From Closterium sp. Naga37s-1 (lineage: Eukaryota; Streptophyta; Zygnematophyceae; Desmidiales; Closteriaceae), in NCBI GenBank assembly GCA_947471745.1, contig CANJKZ010000502.1:193501-257500 (forward strand): 64,000 bases of DNA. Reading direction: 5' to 3'. Under the pieces are notes generated by a model, which did not search any database, had not been told where the DNA came from, and was given only the letters and a program-made list of their open reading frames with translations. The stretch's first letter is position 1, and each line of letters begins with the position of its first letter. Positions 38,379 to 50,075 of this stretch are shown piece by piece. A program made the position numbers and the translations under genes.

Positions 38379-38719
38379 TATGCCAAGTTTGGACGAATTT
38401 TGATTTCGATTGTCTTCGCGTAAAAAAATCCGGAGCCAATTTGGACCGACGGTTGGAGTCATTTGATAGGAGCTCCGAGACACATCTCGCGACAAGGTTT
38501 GGCTCGGTTCAAGTTCCAATTTGGCACGCGAGCTTTTCCGGATGACATTCGGGCGCAATCCGTTTTGTTGCAAATTCGTGACCAAATTATTCAAAACTAA
38601 ATTATGTTTTTGTTCATTTTGGATATTGAGGATTTCAAAATTGCATTTATTATTGCGGTTTACAAGAACCATTATTCAGCATTCTAGCAACAAGCAGTCT
38701 TAGCACCAGGTCAAATAGC
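38379..38719. other. Left subterminal region of the DNA transposon
   Basis: No gene. AT-richer than the surroundings. AATTTGGCACGC at 38518-38529 recurs in the same orientation at 49903-49914 near the right end, 153 and 175 bp from the tips. Subterminal motifs in CACTA-type elements bind the element's own proteins; that role here is inference. Confidence 0.55.
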
Positions 38720-41700
38720 CTACGCACTGGCGGGCCTTGAAAGCGCCCGGTGGGCAAGGACGACATCTCCAAGGTCGCCGTCGTCGATGAGGAACTTGTT
38801 CGGAAAGACGAACGCACCCATAGCCGGATCGTGGGGGATCCTCCGCTCCACGACAGCAAAATGGATCATCTGTTTGACCTTTTCGCACCACTCCTGGTAG
38901 TCTGGCCTGTTCTGCTCCGGCTGGCTACTGATTCGCTTGCGACGCTTATCCTGCAGAAGGGGCCATTCGATCTGCAATGTGGTGTAGGGTTGGGTGGATG
39001 GTTTATGAGGAGGGTAGGTTACGGGTAAATGAGGCAACTGAAAGCGGTGATGCAGTCGTCACTATCTACGTAACTGCAAAGGCCTAATCGACCAGGGTTT
39101 TAGCTGAAGTACAGGCAAGGGGTTAAGGGGATGAGGCATGGGGGTACAAACACATATCTACATCCTTACCGAAAACAGGCCCCATGCCACCATGCGGCTC
39201 TTGAACTTGGTGAACACCGCCCCGCCCCTCTTGAAGGAGAGCTTGAACGCATAAGCGAACAAGGGGTTGCTGAAGGGTGTCCCGGTGGCCTTGTCAAAGT
39301 GCCAGTTGAGGGCCCACTGTTCTGCTTATTGGCAGGGAGGGTATGGGTTGGAAAGGGTTTTGTAGAGAAATCAAATGGGGGGATGAGAGTCAGGGTGAGC
39401 CACATCGCACGGTGATATGTAGCTGCCAAGGGGCATATGGTAGGGCATATTGTGTTTTCGAGTTGCACTGCACATACCATCTCTGTACTCGGCTAGGAGT
39501 TGATCGTCGTCGAACCAGGTCGTTGGGTGTAGCTCAGTGGGCAGGCTATCCACGAGATGGCTGTAATCGGCAAGGCCCATGCCGGTGTATGCTGCTGGCC
39601 TGAGGGTGGAGTTGATAGTTGACCTTGTTGAGGACAGCTGGTGGTTGAAGACTCCCATGGTTGACTTGTCATTGTGCAACCACAGCAGCTTCATTGCCTC
39701 GAGCCCTTCTGCAGACAAGTGGACAGAGAACGCTTCGAACACTTCCTCCGGTGCAGGGTAGTACTGTATTTTCTCCGGCGGGTTCAGAAACATGAGCTGA
39801 GAGCACACTAAGTAGGCTTTGTTCTGCGCAGGGGTGTAAGGTATACAACATGACATGGAAGAGAGAAACCAGCAGTTATGAGGGTGGCCGCGTGACCATG
39901 GGATGGTGACTAGCAACACTGTTTGAACTTGCCACGTCACACCCTGCGCCATCCGACACGTCCACCAACAACCCGGCCCACTTGCCACGTCACACCCCCC
40001 TACCACAAGCCACGTCACCCCCCACCCACCTGACACGCCTCGCTTCGTCATGCGCAGTGGTCACGTGTACCATTTCTAACCGCCACGTCATCCCCAACCC
40101 TCACCTTCCGCCACGTCACACCCACCTGCATCCGCCACGTCATCCCCAACCCTCACCTTCCGCCACGTCACACCCTCCTTGTCCGCCACGTCCACCAACC
40201 AGCCCCACGTGCCACGTCACACCCTCCTGCATCCGCCACGTCCACCAACAACCAGGCCCACGTGCCACGTCACACCCTCCCACCCCATGCCACGTCACCC
40301 CCCACCCACCTGACACGCGTCGCCTCGTCACGCGCCGCTCCCGTGTACCATTCCAAACCGCCACGTCAGCCCCAACCCTCACATTCTGCCACGTCACACC
40401 CTTTTGCATCCGCCAACAACCCGCCCTACTTGCCACGTCACACCCCCCACCAAGAGCCACGTCACCCCCCACCCACCTGAGACGCCTCGCTTCGTCATGC
40501 GCCGCTCACGTGTACCCTTTTAGGGTGCCACGTCATCCCCAACCCTCACCTTCCGCCACGTCACACCCACCTGCATCTGTCACGTCATCCCCCACCCTCA
40601 CCTTCCGCCACGTCACACCCTCCTGCATCCGCCACGTCCACCAACCAGCCCCACGTGCCACGTCACACCCTCCTTGTCCGCCACGTCCACCAACAGCCCC
40701 ACGTGCCACGTCACACCCTCCTGCATCCGCCACGTCCACCAACAACCAGCCCCACGTGCCACGTCACACCCTCCCACCCCATGCCACGTCACCCCCCACC
40801 CACCTGATACGCGTCGCCTCGTCACGCGCCGCTCCCGTGTTCCCTTCGAAACCGCCACGTCAGCCCCAACCCCGCCCTTGTTGCCACGTCAACCCCAACC
40901 CTCCCCATGTGGCCCGCCACATACCGGGAATGGGTTTGTCTCCTGCAACACTAGCACTCGTGCCTTGTCCACGGCGCTCATCGGCGGCGGGGTACCAGCC
41001 ATAGGCAGGGCTGCCGACCCGCCGGCATAGCTGGCAGGTACTCCACGACGCAGGCCGAGCTGTGCAAACATGGCGTACATCTCAGACCGCAGCGCCTGGA
41101 ACTCCTCCCGTGTAACAAACTGCTCGTGCTCCGCACTTTCACCTAGGGCACCCATGAGCGGAGGAAAAGGGTTTGAAGAATCCCCCCTCTGGCCAAGGGG
41201 ATCAACGTCTTCTGCAGCAGTCCCGTGTGCCCTCACACTATCACGCTGGCGGGAAAAGGGGAGCTCAGGGAAGGGATTGGCATAACTGCCTGCCTGATGC
41301 CCGCGCGAAGGATCGGCGAGAGGGGAGACCGCCCTGCCCCGGACAGGAGAAGCGTGGAGTTGCCGAAATTGGTACGAGGGTGAGGCGAGTGGGGACTGCG
41401 TGACGGGGGCGGGTGGAGGGGATTCGGATTCCTCTCCTCTTGGCGCGCCTGGTGCCGTCGCAGCGACTTTGCTCGGGCCGGCCCATGGCGTGTAGTACCT
41501 CGGTGCTCCGGAGGAGAGCGGTGTAACACTCGCTCTTCCGGCAGCCTTCGTTAGATGCATTCGTTGCACGCTTACGGGCGGCCCAATGCCTGTAACGCGA
41601 GGGGCTGAGATGTAGAGGGAGCCGGAATTTTTTTTTTAGAGTCGATCGGTTTCAAGGCGGGGCCAGACATGCATGCATATTCAGAAAGGTTTGAATCTAG

Positions 41701-43559
41701 ATCGGGTTCAGGGTTGTACTGGTTTGAGACAAGAGGGTTTACCTTGCTTGGCAGATTCGTCGACCTTCTCCTTCCCTGCATGGGAGAAACAATGTGAAAA
41801 AAGGGTGTTTTTTGGCACGGTTTAGCAGATGGTTCAACACGTCACGCCAGTCTTATTGGACACAATGCTCACCTTTCTGCTGTCCCTTCGGTTTTGGGGC
41901 AGCCTGCGCCTTCTCGTTGCCACCTTTCCGCGGGGTGCTTTGGCGGACGCTGCGACGTTTACCGGCAGGTTCTTTCTTGCTGGTACCCACTGGAACCCCT
42001 TTGGCGCGGCCACCCTTTCCTCCTCCATCCCCTTTTGCTCCCTGGCTCCCTTGCTTTTTACCAACCCCTTCACTTTCGACCTTCACCTTACGCGCCTTCG
42101 GTTTGCCCGATGCTTCGCCGCGCGCAGCGTCAACTGCCCCGCGTTTTCGGGAAGGGCGAGTCCGGCCCCCCTCCTTCCCTGTACCACTCACCCGTCTGCC
42201 ACGCCCGCCCCGTCCCTTCACTGGCGCCACATCCTCCTCCTCCTCCTCCTCCTCCTCCTCCTCCTCCTCCTCCTCCTCCTCCTCCTCCGCTGCCTCCTCC
42301 TCCTCCTCCTCCTCCTCCACATCCTCCTCCTCGTCGTCACCCTGCTCCTCCTCCTCCTCCTCCTCCTCCTCCTCCTCCTCCTCCTCCTCCTCCTCCTCCT
42401 CCTCCTCCTCCTCCTCCTCTGCCTCCTCCTCCTCCTCCTCCTCCTCCTCCTCCTCCTCCTCCTCCTCCTCCTCCTCCTCCTCCTCATCCTCCTCCTCCTC
42501 CTCCTCCTCCTCCTCCTCCTCCTCCTCCTCCTCCTCCTCCTCCTCCTCCTCCTCCTCCTCCTCCTCTTCGTCCTCCCCGCCATCATTCTCATCTTTTTCA
42601 TCCTCCCCAACATCCGCGTCATCCTCCTCCGCTTCCTCTTCATCCTCCTCTCCCTCCGCATCCTCCTCCTCATCCTCCTCCTCCTCCGCATCACCGGGGT
42701 CTTCATCGCCCCGTTTCGGCTTTGTTCCCGTCGCTGCTTTCTTGCCTCTCCTTCCGCCGGATGCTTTTCTTGCTGCGGGTCGGCCCTTCTGGCGCAATGC
42801 TTGACCGCCCGCCTTGCCACTAGCTTCCTTGGCGCCTCGCGGTGTCCCAACTGCCGCGCCTCCGGCGTCGTCAGCACTACCTGTCGTCTGCCGCCTCTTC
42901 GCCCGCGTAATGAGGTCCCCGGGCACGGCGGTGTCATAATCGTCCTCCCCATCGCTCTTCCTCTGCCTACGCCTCCCCCGTCCACCAGAAGGTGGAGAGC
43001 CACCGACCAGCCCCACCGACTCGTGCTCCCCCACCTTGTCCTTATCCAGCACGGCTGCAGAAACTTCGACCACGGTCGGCTGGAGCAGCGTCAGATGGTG
43101 TTGCGTTGCCGCCGCCTCGGACTCCTTGGTTGCGGCATGCTCGGCGCGGGGATCGCCTCCGTGATTTCCCTCCGTCGCCGATCCCTCCATCTCCGCCGAC
43201 GGGAGTGCAAGACTCGCGCTCCCTCGCCCCGGATCTTCGTTGCCGCCAGTGGTGCCGTCTTTACTCGGACCGGGCTCGGTTCCAGCAGAGGCAACATCCG
43301 CATCTTTGTTCACTGTAGAAACACGCTTGCGTGGCGTTGGTTTAGGCCCCTTGTCTTCCGCTTTCTTGCCGGCCTCCTGTTGACCGCGCGCGACCTTTTT
43401 TGCCGCCGCTTTTTTCTGCCCAATGCCACGAGCGACGGACGCATTAGTTTTTTTAGCGCCGCCACCACACTCCCTATCGATCTGTTTAGACGTCCTCCTT
43501 GTCGCGCGGCGGCCGGCCTGTTCCTCCTCCATTGCTTGGTTACGTGTTGCACGTGTCAT
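38720..43559 (-). CDS. Second transposon gene, 6 exons, 1,045 aa, function unknown
   Basis: Exons on the minus strand: 43559-41873, 41775-41743, 41589-40925, 39823-39478, 39324-39170, 38971-38720. All five introns are GT-AG and all phases join without a stop; total 3,138 nt. The start is MTRATRNQAMEEEQ at 43559. Residues 1-562 are highly charged: basic stretches with AT-hook-like GRP/RGR cores (KGRPAARK, KGRGGRGRR), then a glutamate run of about 100 residues. Residues 574-795 are Ser/Pro-rich with a possible short helix (VTREEFQALRSEMYAMFAQL). Residues 796-1045 look like folded protein rich in W, F and Y (LLWLHNDKSTMGVFNHQL, WHFDKATGTPFSNPLFAYAF, GAFVFPNKFLIDDGDLGD). I do not recognise the family. 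Its place in the transposon, divergent from the transposase, and the basic N-terminus suggest a DNA-binding accessory protein; that is inference. A host gene captured by the transposon is an alternative. Confidence 0.72.
39824..40924 (-). promoter_or_regulatory. Large intron with ~24 CACGTCA sites
   Basis: Intron 3 of the minus-strand gene (1,101 bp; the others are 97-198 bp). From about 39931 to 40895 I count about 24 copies of CACGTCA, usually GCCACGTCA, spaced by CACCC-rich sequence and organised as degenerate larger repeats (GCATCCGCCACGTCCACCAA recurs), with several CACGTG palindromes. In the gene's direction this reads TGACGTGGC, a G/C-box hybrid of the kind bound by plant bZIP factors. 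Enhancer or protein-binding function is inferred; it could be a plain minisatellite. Confidence 0.6.
42228..42573 (-). repeat. (GAG)n tract coding poly-glutamate
   Basis: A near-pure TCC/CTC triplet run on the plus strand. It reads as GAG codons in exon 1 of the minus-strand gene, giving about 100 glutamates with rare A, D and Q interruptions. Plus-strand frames across it give poly-Ser, poly-Leu and poly-Pro, which are shadows. Confidence 0.9.
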
Positions 43560-44250
43560 GGTAATTGTAGGAGGAGCAAAGTTGCAAATCGCGCGGAAGG
43601 GTTGAGCCGGTTTCGAAAGGGTTCTGCAACTGAATCCCACGATGGGATTATCGACGGTCTATCACTGTTATGTGTTTCCGAAAACCGCCGCTTCAACTAA
43701 ATCTGTCATAGTAGCCACTATGCTTCGCGCTAAGGCCGATCTGGAGAGGCGTGTGTCAAGGCAACGAGCAGCGTCAAAGTGTTGGTCCAGGGAGTGACGG
43801 AAGCAGGTGGGTGGGACACGAGGGTGGTTGGTGTGGGTTGCGAGACTAGAGAGAGTAATGTAACCCTATCAGGCTATATTGGACGGTGTACGTGTAGCCA
43901 CCCTAGCATAAACCCACCTACCGCTCGATCTCAGCCGCTCAATGGCTGAAGTACCCCTTGGCTGATGACTGTGTTGCGGGGGGAATCGTTTGAGATGCGT
44001 CGGCCAATCACGGTTGCCAACGCATAAATCACTAAATTTTATTCAAACATACAACAATGCATTTCATCAAACTCTAAGTTGCAAATGGTTTACCACGGGG
44101 TTGGGGTAAGTTAATCGGTGATTCTTACGTCACACACACAACGACCGTCCAAAATTATTACTTGTGACAGATGTACTGTGCACTTTTAGGCTTTGCCACA
44201 ATGGTTTAGGGCTAGCGGACGACATTCTAACACGATTATCAATAGTAACA
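43560..44250. other. Intergenic region upstream of the second gene
   Basis: No gene recognised. It forms part of the 2.27-kb space between the two divergent start codons (43559 and 45827) and must hold the promoter of the minus-strand gene. I see no certain TATA box; there is an AT-rich stretch around 44025-44060. Confidence 0.5.
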
Positions 44251-45083
44251 AACGTGAATACGTTGTGGTATGGTGTTGGATTGTCATCCATTCTTGCACA
44301 GACATTAAACAAGGTGCTTAGAAGGAGTGGTATGAAGCACAGGCCCAACGCACAAGCGTAGATGCGTTATCGACAGCCATGGTTAGACTGTGCGACGATG
44401 CAGCGTTCAGGCCTGCGGGTTGCGCGACATGGTGAATCCGTTGTGGTATGGTGTTGCATTGGCATCCATTCTTGCACAGACATTAAACAAGGTGCTTAGA
44501 AGGAGTGGTATGAAGCACAGGCCCAACGCACAAGCGTAGATGCGTTATCGACAGCCATGGTTAGACTGTGCGACGATGCAGCGTTCAGGCCTGCGGGTTG
44601 CGCGACATGGTGAATCCGTTGTGGTATGGTGTTGCATTGGCATCCATTCTTGCACAGACATTAAACAAGGTGCTTAGAAGAAGTGGTATGAAGCACAGGC
44701 CCAACGCACAAGCGTAGATGCGTTATCGACAGCAATGGTTAGACTGTGCGACGATGCAGCGTTCAGGCCTGCGGGTTGCGCGACATGGTGAATCCGTTGT
44801 GGTATGGTGTTGCATTGGCATCCATTCTTGCACAGACATTAAACAAGGTGCTTAGAAGGAGTGGTATGAAGCACAGGCCCAACGCACAAGCGTAGATGCG
44901 TTATCGACAGCCATGGTTAGACTGTGCGACGATGCAGCTTTCAGGCCTGCGGGTTGCGCGACATGGTGAATCCGTTGTGGTATGGTGTTGCATTGTCATC
45001 CAACATTGCATGGACATTGAAACCGTTGTGTTATTGTACGACATTGTCATCCATTCTTGCATATTCATTCAGCACGGTGCGTA
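44251..45083 (+). repeat. 178-bp tandem repeats between the divergent genes
   Basis: The marker GCGTAGATGCGTTATCG occurs at 44356, 44534, 44712 and 44890, an exact 178-bp period. The full copies are nearly identical (few substitutions); the first and last copies are partial and diverged. Short open frames inside are repeats of each other and not genes. The placement between divergent genes makes a promoter or protein-binding role plausible. Confidence 0.93.
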
Positions 45084-45826
45084 GAGGTACACTACACCTC
45101 GAGAGAAGACACGCTATAGGTATTCGCTCCACGCAACAATCATACGTTAGGGCATGGAGTTATTGGGTACTTCCCGTATCGTTATCAAGTAAGGGTTGTT
45201 CAACATCAGTCCTAAGGATATGAATGTTTACTAGTTATGAATGACTTGAGTGTCTTGTTAAGTTGTAATTGTACATTTGCATTTCCATGTTTGATTGAAG
45301 CCTCTTGAGCTCACCTACGTGATTCTGATTTCCCCCCTATATCGATTCGCGACACAATCACAGATCCAAACGGATCTCTTCCCGCTCTTCCTCATCCCCC
45401 TCGACTCTCACGCACGGTTCCTAAACACAAGTTCTTGATTCAATAGGCACGTCCTTCTCACCGTGCTCGCGACGCACACACACGACCGTGAGACTTAAGA
45501 TCCTCCGCATTCTCCTCTGCTCACGTCGTGGTCACTCTAAACGGGGGCGACACGCCTTGTAGTGAAGACGGCCCATGAGGTGGGCGGTCTGTATCGTGCC
45601 TGGTAACGACCACGCGGCTCGACATCGTTAGCCAGTCATAAACATTAGCGCCAATGTCAAGTGCCAGTCGTGCAGTGATACAAGCCGCCCACCACAGTGT
45701 GCGCATTGGCGATGATCGTGTAGCTGTCACAGGCTTCTTGAACGGAGTACTTAATGCGTTCACAAGCTTCATCACGGCTAGTAGCTTCATAGGCGATTTC
45801 TCGACTCTACAACGGATCCGTAACAC
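45084..45826. other. Upstream region of the transposase
   Basis: No gene recognised. It includes a C/T-rich stretch (about 45335-45420). The codon two before the chosen transposase ATG is an in-frame TAA (45821-45823), which supports the start unless an intron intervenes. Confidence 0.5.
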
Positions 45827-48800
45827 ATGGGCTCTTTACCAGGCGTCGTCTGCGAGTTCTGCAACAGATGGTTCCCCAACGCCCAAGTTTATGGCGGTCA
45901 TAAGTCACGGCGGACCCCTTGCCAAGGACTATCCGCCGTGGCAAGGCCGACACGATCTGCACCGACCGCCGGTCTTCACGCTCTGCTATTCGTCCACGAC
46001 ATTCTGTCGGACGCTCCAGCCGCTCCCGGTTCACCTACAGCGTCTAACGCATCCAACGCCGTCAGTGTGAGCGGTCCTCCACGCGTGCCTGAAGCTCACG
46101 TTGACGAAACTCCCAACGACGTGAACGAGGGGCCTCCTGAAGATGAACATCAACCACAACCAGGAGCTCCTGCGGCTGACACGAGTGACCATCCTGAGAG
46201 CCGGCCCGAAGGGAGTCATGCCGCGCCGCCAACAATCATCTCCGGACAGAGCAATGCCACGCCCCTCAATCCGCTTGCGTTGAAGCTGCTGCATTTCGTT
46301 CGGCGCGTGAATGGCGGAATGGGAATGGCCGAGGTTGACATCAACGGCCTGCTTCAGCTAGTCGTAGAGCCCGGCCTTGCGCCTCTTGTGATCTCGGAGC
46401 TCCGGAACTGTAAGGATCTGGAGCGGTTCGAGATGGAGCGTTTGGCAGGGCTCAATCGCGGATGGTCGGTGGCGAACTTCGAGATTGACGGTCATCCACC
46501 ACAGCGCTTGCTCTTTCAGAACTCAGCCCAGGTAAGCCGACTTTGCATTCAAGGCCGTGAAATGATGATGAGGCACACAGGGTTTGCATGTACGTAGTTA
46601 TCCTTGTATTAACCGTACACCCACCTTCACCGCCACTAACCATGCCTCTCCTCTCACCTGCCTTCGCCACCGTACACCAGGCATTCGCTGAAATGTTTGG
46701 ACATCCCAACAACGCGCCCGGCTTCAAGCTCAAGGCGCGTGTTGATGAGGACCCTGACGCAGGCAGCCGTCGCTATACCACGCCTGAAACAGGAACGTGG
46801 TGGAATGATGCTCAGGTAAGGAAAGACCACGTTGCCACCCCAAACCCAATCCTTCCTCATGCCTCCATCGCTGCACTGATCTGTCAAGAGCATCTTGAGC
46901 CCTAAACCGTGTGTCCGTTGCCGCTTTGTCGTGCACTGCAGGAACACTTCGGTTGGTCCGAAGTTGTGGGGGGGATCATCTTATATTCGGATGTGACGCA
47001 CATGAGCATCAACGGCCGGAAGAAGGCGTGGCCGCTCATGATGACGCTGGCCAACATCTCCCAGGCCAAGCGATGGGGGAAAGCCGGGCACACACTACTT
47101 GCCCTCCTTCCTATCCCCCCGTCTGCAATGTCTGCCGTGGAGAAGGTGATGCTCTTCCAGCGTTGCGTCATCACCGTGCTGCAGCCGCTTCTTGATGGCA
47201 TTGCCAGGTCCGTACTCGGTTTGCATCTTGCTAAGACATCATCTCACCACCTGCATGGTATGCAAACCCTCTCTGTATGTAGCATGGCCCTTTGCCCCTC
47301 GTCGTTCCTCCCTAAAAGCCGTAACCCGAATTCCTGTTGCCCCTCTACCTGTTCCTTGCAGCGGGTTCCGTCTCAGGGACCCTTTCGGTGATTGGCAAAC
47401 CGTGCGGCCCCTGCTGTACGCCTGGGTGTGCGACTACCCCGAGAGCGGCAAGATCAGTTGCACACTCTCGCATGGATCGCGGATGCCGTGCAGCATCTGC
47501 TATGCTGCAAAGGTGAGGTCACATGCCATCTGCACGCATTCAAATACATTCTCGTTTGTGGGTCGCCTGATAGAACCACATAGCTACCACCCTTACCTTT
47601 TCTATCCCATCCCTCACCCCCGTGCTACAACAGGAGCATCTGAGTGCTGTCAAGGCACGGAACACGCCGCGCACGCCTGAACAGCAGCAATGGATCGTTA
47701 ACGAGGCGGCTGGGACGACAACTAGCCAGGCTGACCCGTGCAAGGCCTACTCTACCTACCCTGTTGAGGTGAGTGACCTGTTTCCCCGGCCCATGAGTAG
47801 TCTATGCTCTCGCCCGCCCCGTCATGAATTGCCAGATGTGCTCTGCCCCATTGAACTCACCCCACTTGTGGTTTAGGTTAGCTATCCACTCTCACGTACA
47901 TCTCTCCTCCATTCCCCACCACATCCCCATTTCCAGTGCGTGCTCTGGAAGTGGGATGTCCCAGGGACCGCGTGGGGCAATCCCTACCTCGTGGTGATGC
48001 CTGACATCATGCACCAGGCGGACCTGGGCATCATGAGCCACATTGTGGCTGTCGTGCGCAAGATGAAGAAGCGGCGTGTGAAGCAGATGGACAGGTCAGT
48101 GTTTTGGGGATTGGATTCGTTGCTCTTCGTCACATTTACTCAAACCATAAGTTCTGTCCTATTACTGACATGTTTCTGCCCTTTTGCCACCGCTGAACTG
48201 ATGTGTATGGGCAGGCGCCTGTCTCTCATTCGCGACCGCACGCGTCTGAATCACATGCGCCTGCCGGAGAGCGCCTACTTCGAGACCGGAGCATGTGTGG
48301 CGGCCTATGAGCACAGGGCCGTCATGCAGGTATGAACCCTCCATTCCCTGTTGCTTGTCCTGGCCTAAACCCTCAAGCAGTCTGCTCATGCTGCCATTGT
48401 TTGTCCCAACTCCTCACACCATCTGTGCTCACCCTCCCCTTTGCTGCTATCCACATTCTTTGCAGGTCATGGTGTTTGTTTTTGCAGGCCTGCTTCGCCA
48501 GCCCCAGATGGATGCCGTTCGTGCCTATCTTGGCTGGTACATCCTGTGCTCCCAGCCTCAGGGGCACACTGAGCGGTCCCTCCGGGAGCTGAAGAAGATG
48601 ACCTCTCGGTAATAATACCACGCATGTAAACCCCCGTGCATGGGATGAATGCTTGGCTACTGTAAATGTGCTCTTGTAGTAGGCAATCTTGTGAGGATGT
48701 TTGGTGCTAAACTTTGATAGGAAAGGATCAGGAATAGGAAAACCAAATGAATAAGTAGACTCTGTGATTGCATGTGTTGTCATCTCCCACTCCCATCAGG

Positions 48801-49808
48801 CTCGTTGAGCAGTTGCAGGCTGCGTTTCCAAAGAAGCCATCCTCTTGGTGCCTTGTGAAAACACATCTCATGTCGCACTACGTTGACTCCATACGTCGCG
48901 CGGGTCATGTGACTGAATTCAGCACCAACATGTTCGAGCACTTGCACGGACCGTTGGTAAAGAGGATCTACCGTCGGTCCAACAAGCGCAATGTAGATGG
49001 GCAGATCATGAAGTTCCATGCTAGGCGCATTCCGGATGTGGTGCCGGTGGATGATCCTGCTGGCCGGGACACCGCCATGCGGCAGGTAAATCTGTTTAGT
49101 GCTTGAATTGCATGGATATGAATGCAGAATGTAATAATATCAATAGCATATGTTGGCAGGCGATTGAGACCAACACACGGACGCTCATCAAGGAGTCATA
49201 CTTCCTCCCTGTGGAGTTACCACAAGAACCCACCTCCACCAACTGGTTTGCAAGGAAGTGGGCCAAGCAACACCCTCGTGCCCAAGCTGCCCTCAAGGAT
49301 GCGCTTATGCGTTATGCAGGATGCGTCACCAAGATTCGAGTAAGTAGTTGCAAGTTTATGCAATCAACCATCATTTGGCTGGCTCGTATCATCATGACTA
49401 ACATCAACTGTTATGCAGGCCCATGCATCGCTGGCAATCCCTGCAGCAGACGATGCCAGCTTCTCAAGAGTTTCTCACTTCGTTCGAGCAACCCCTGACT
49501 ATTTTGAGAGGCCATGGTACTCGGATGTTGCAGTGGAGGGTGTAAGGTATGGTCAGAGAGAGGAGTGGTATGCAAGGTTGCTTCTGTTGTTCCATACAAA
49601 AATACGTGGAGAGAGGGAGGAGCTGGCTTACGTTAGATATTGGAATGCAAGCGGAGAGGATACAGCAACAGGATGTCTTCGCCTCAAGTGGACGACAGGA
49701 ATGTACGCGTACTCCGTGATTCCGATTGAAGCGCTGCTCCGCCACGTCCATGTGGTGAAGGCATTCCACCTGGACAGTACCTATCTCCTTAATAAGTATC
49801 AAATGTGA
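45827..49808 (+). CDS. Plavaka/CACTA-like (CMC) transposase, 11 exons, 887 aa
   Basis: Exons: 45827-46531, 46681-46815, 46942-47207, 47362-47512, 47634-47768, 47937-48094, 48215-48329, 48466-48608, 48800-49085, 49160-49339, 49419-49808. All ten introns (74-191 bp) are GT-AG and every phase joins; total 2,664 nt. The N-terminus has a C2HC finger (C9, C12, H25, C32). Residues 292-330 (ILYSDVTHMS, then ANISQAKRWGKAGH, then LLALLPI) match the core of Plavaka-type transposases. PDIMHQADLG (D487) and NMFEHLHG (E649), followed by YRRSNKRNVDGQ, fit the other conserved blocks; D297, D487 and E649 are my candidate catalytic triad. The C-terminus (VIPIEALLRHVHVVKAF ... LLNKY) resembles the family's end. 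It would act in the nucleus, cutting and joining the element's ends. No stop or frameshift was found, so the copy may be active. Family assignment is from motif memory. Confidence 0.85.
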
Positions 49809-50075
49809 TGCATTTATCTTGTAATAAAATGGCCAGCATATTTTCAAGCAGACACATTTTAGGGAAGTCAAAGCTTAAAAAACCAATTACAAAATCACAA
49901 CAAATTTGGCACGCTTCAAATAAACGGCAATGTACCGGAGTCGCGGATTCGATCTAGACTTCGACAAACAAACGCGGTCCAATTTCATTCCGTGATTGGT
50001 CGCGATTTGGCTTCGGAACTTCGCCAACCAAAACACCTGAACTGTACCCCCCTTCGAACCCCCTTCAAAAACCAA
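49809..50075. other. Right subterminal region of the DNA transposon
   Basis: Follows the transposase stop; no gene seen. GTAATAAAATGG at 49829 may serve polyadenylation. It contains AATTTGGCACGC at 49903-49914, shared with the left subterminal region. Confidence 0.5.

Noticed and set aside
39524-39600. tRNA-like start GGGTGTAGCTCAGTGGGCAG
   Set aside because: Only a box-A-like stretch; no matching acceptor strand, anticodon arm or GGTTCGA box B follows, and the region is coding on the other strand (exon 4).
41794-43700. Plus-strand frames of 309-623 codons with poly-Ser, poly-Leu and poly-Pro
   Set aside because: They are antisense shadows of the GAG-codon tract in exon 1 of the minus-strand gene, whose splice sites and phases are consistent.
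44251-45083. CRISPR-like array
   Set aside because: The 178-bp units are head-to-tail without unique spacers, and the setting is a eukaryotic transposon.
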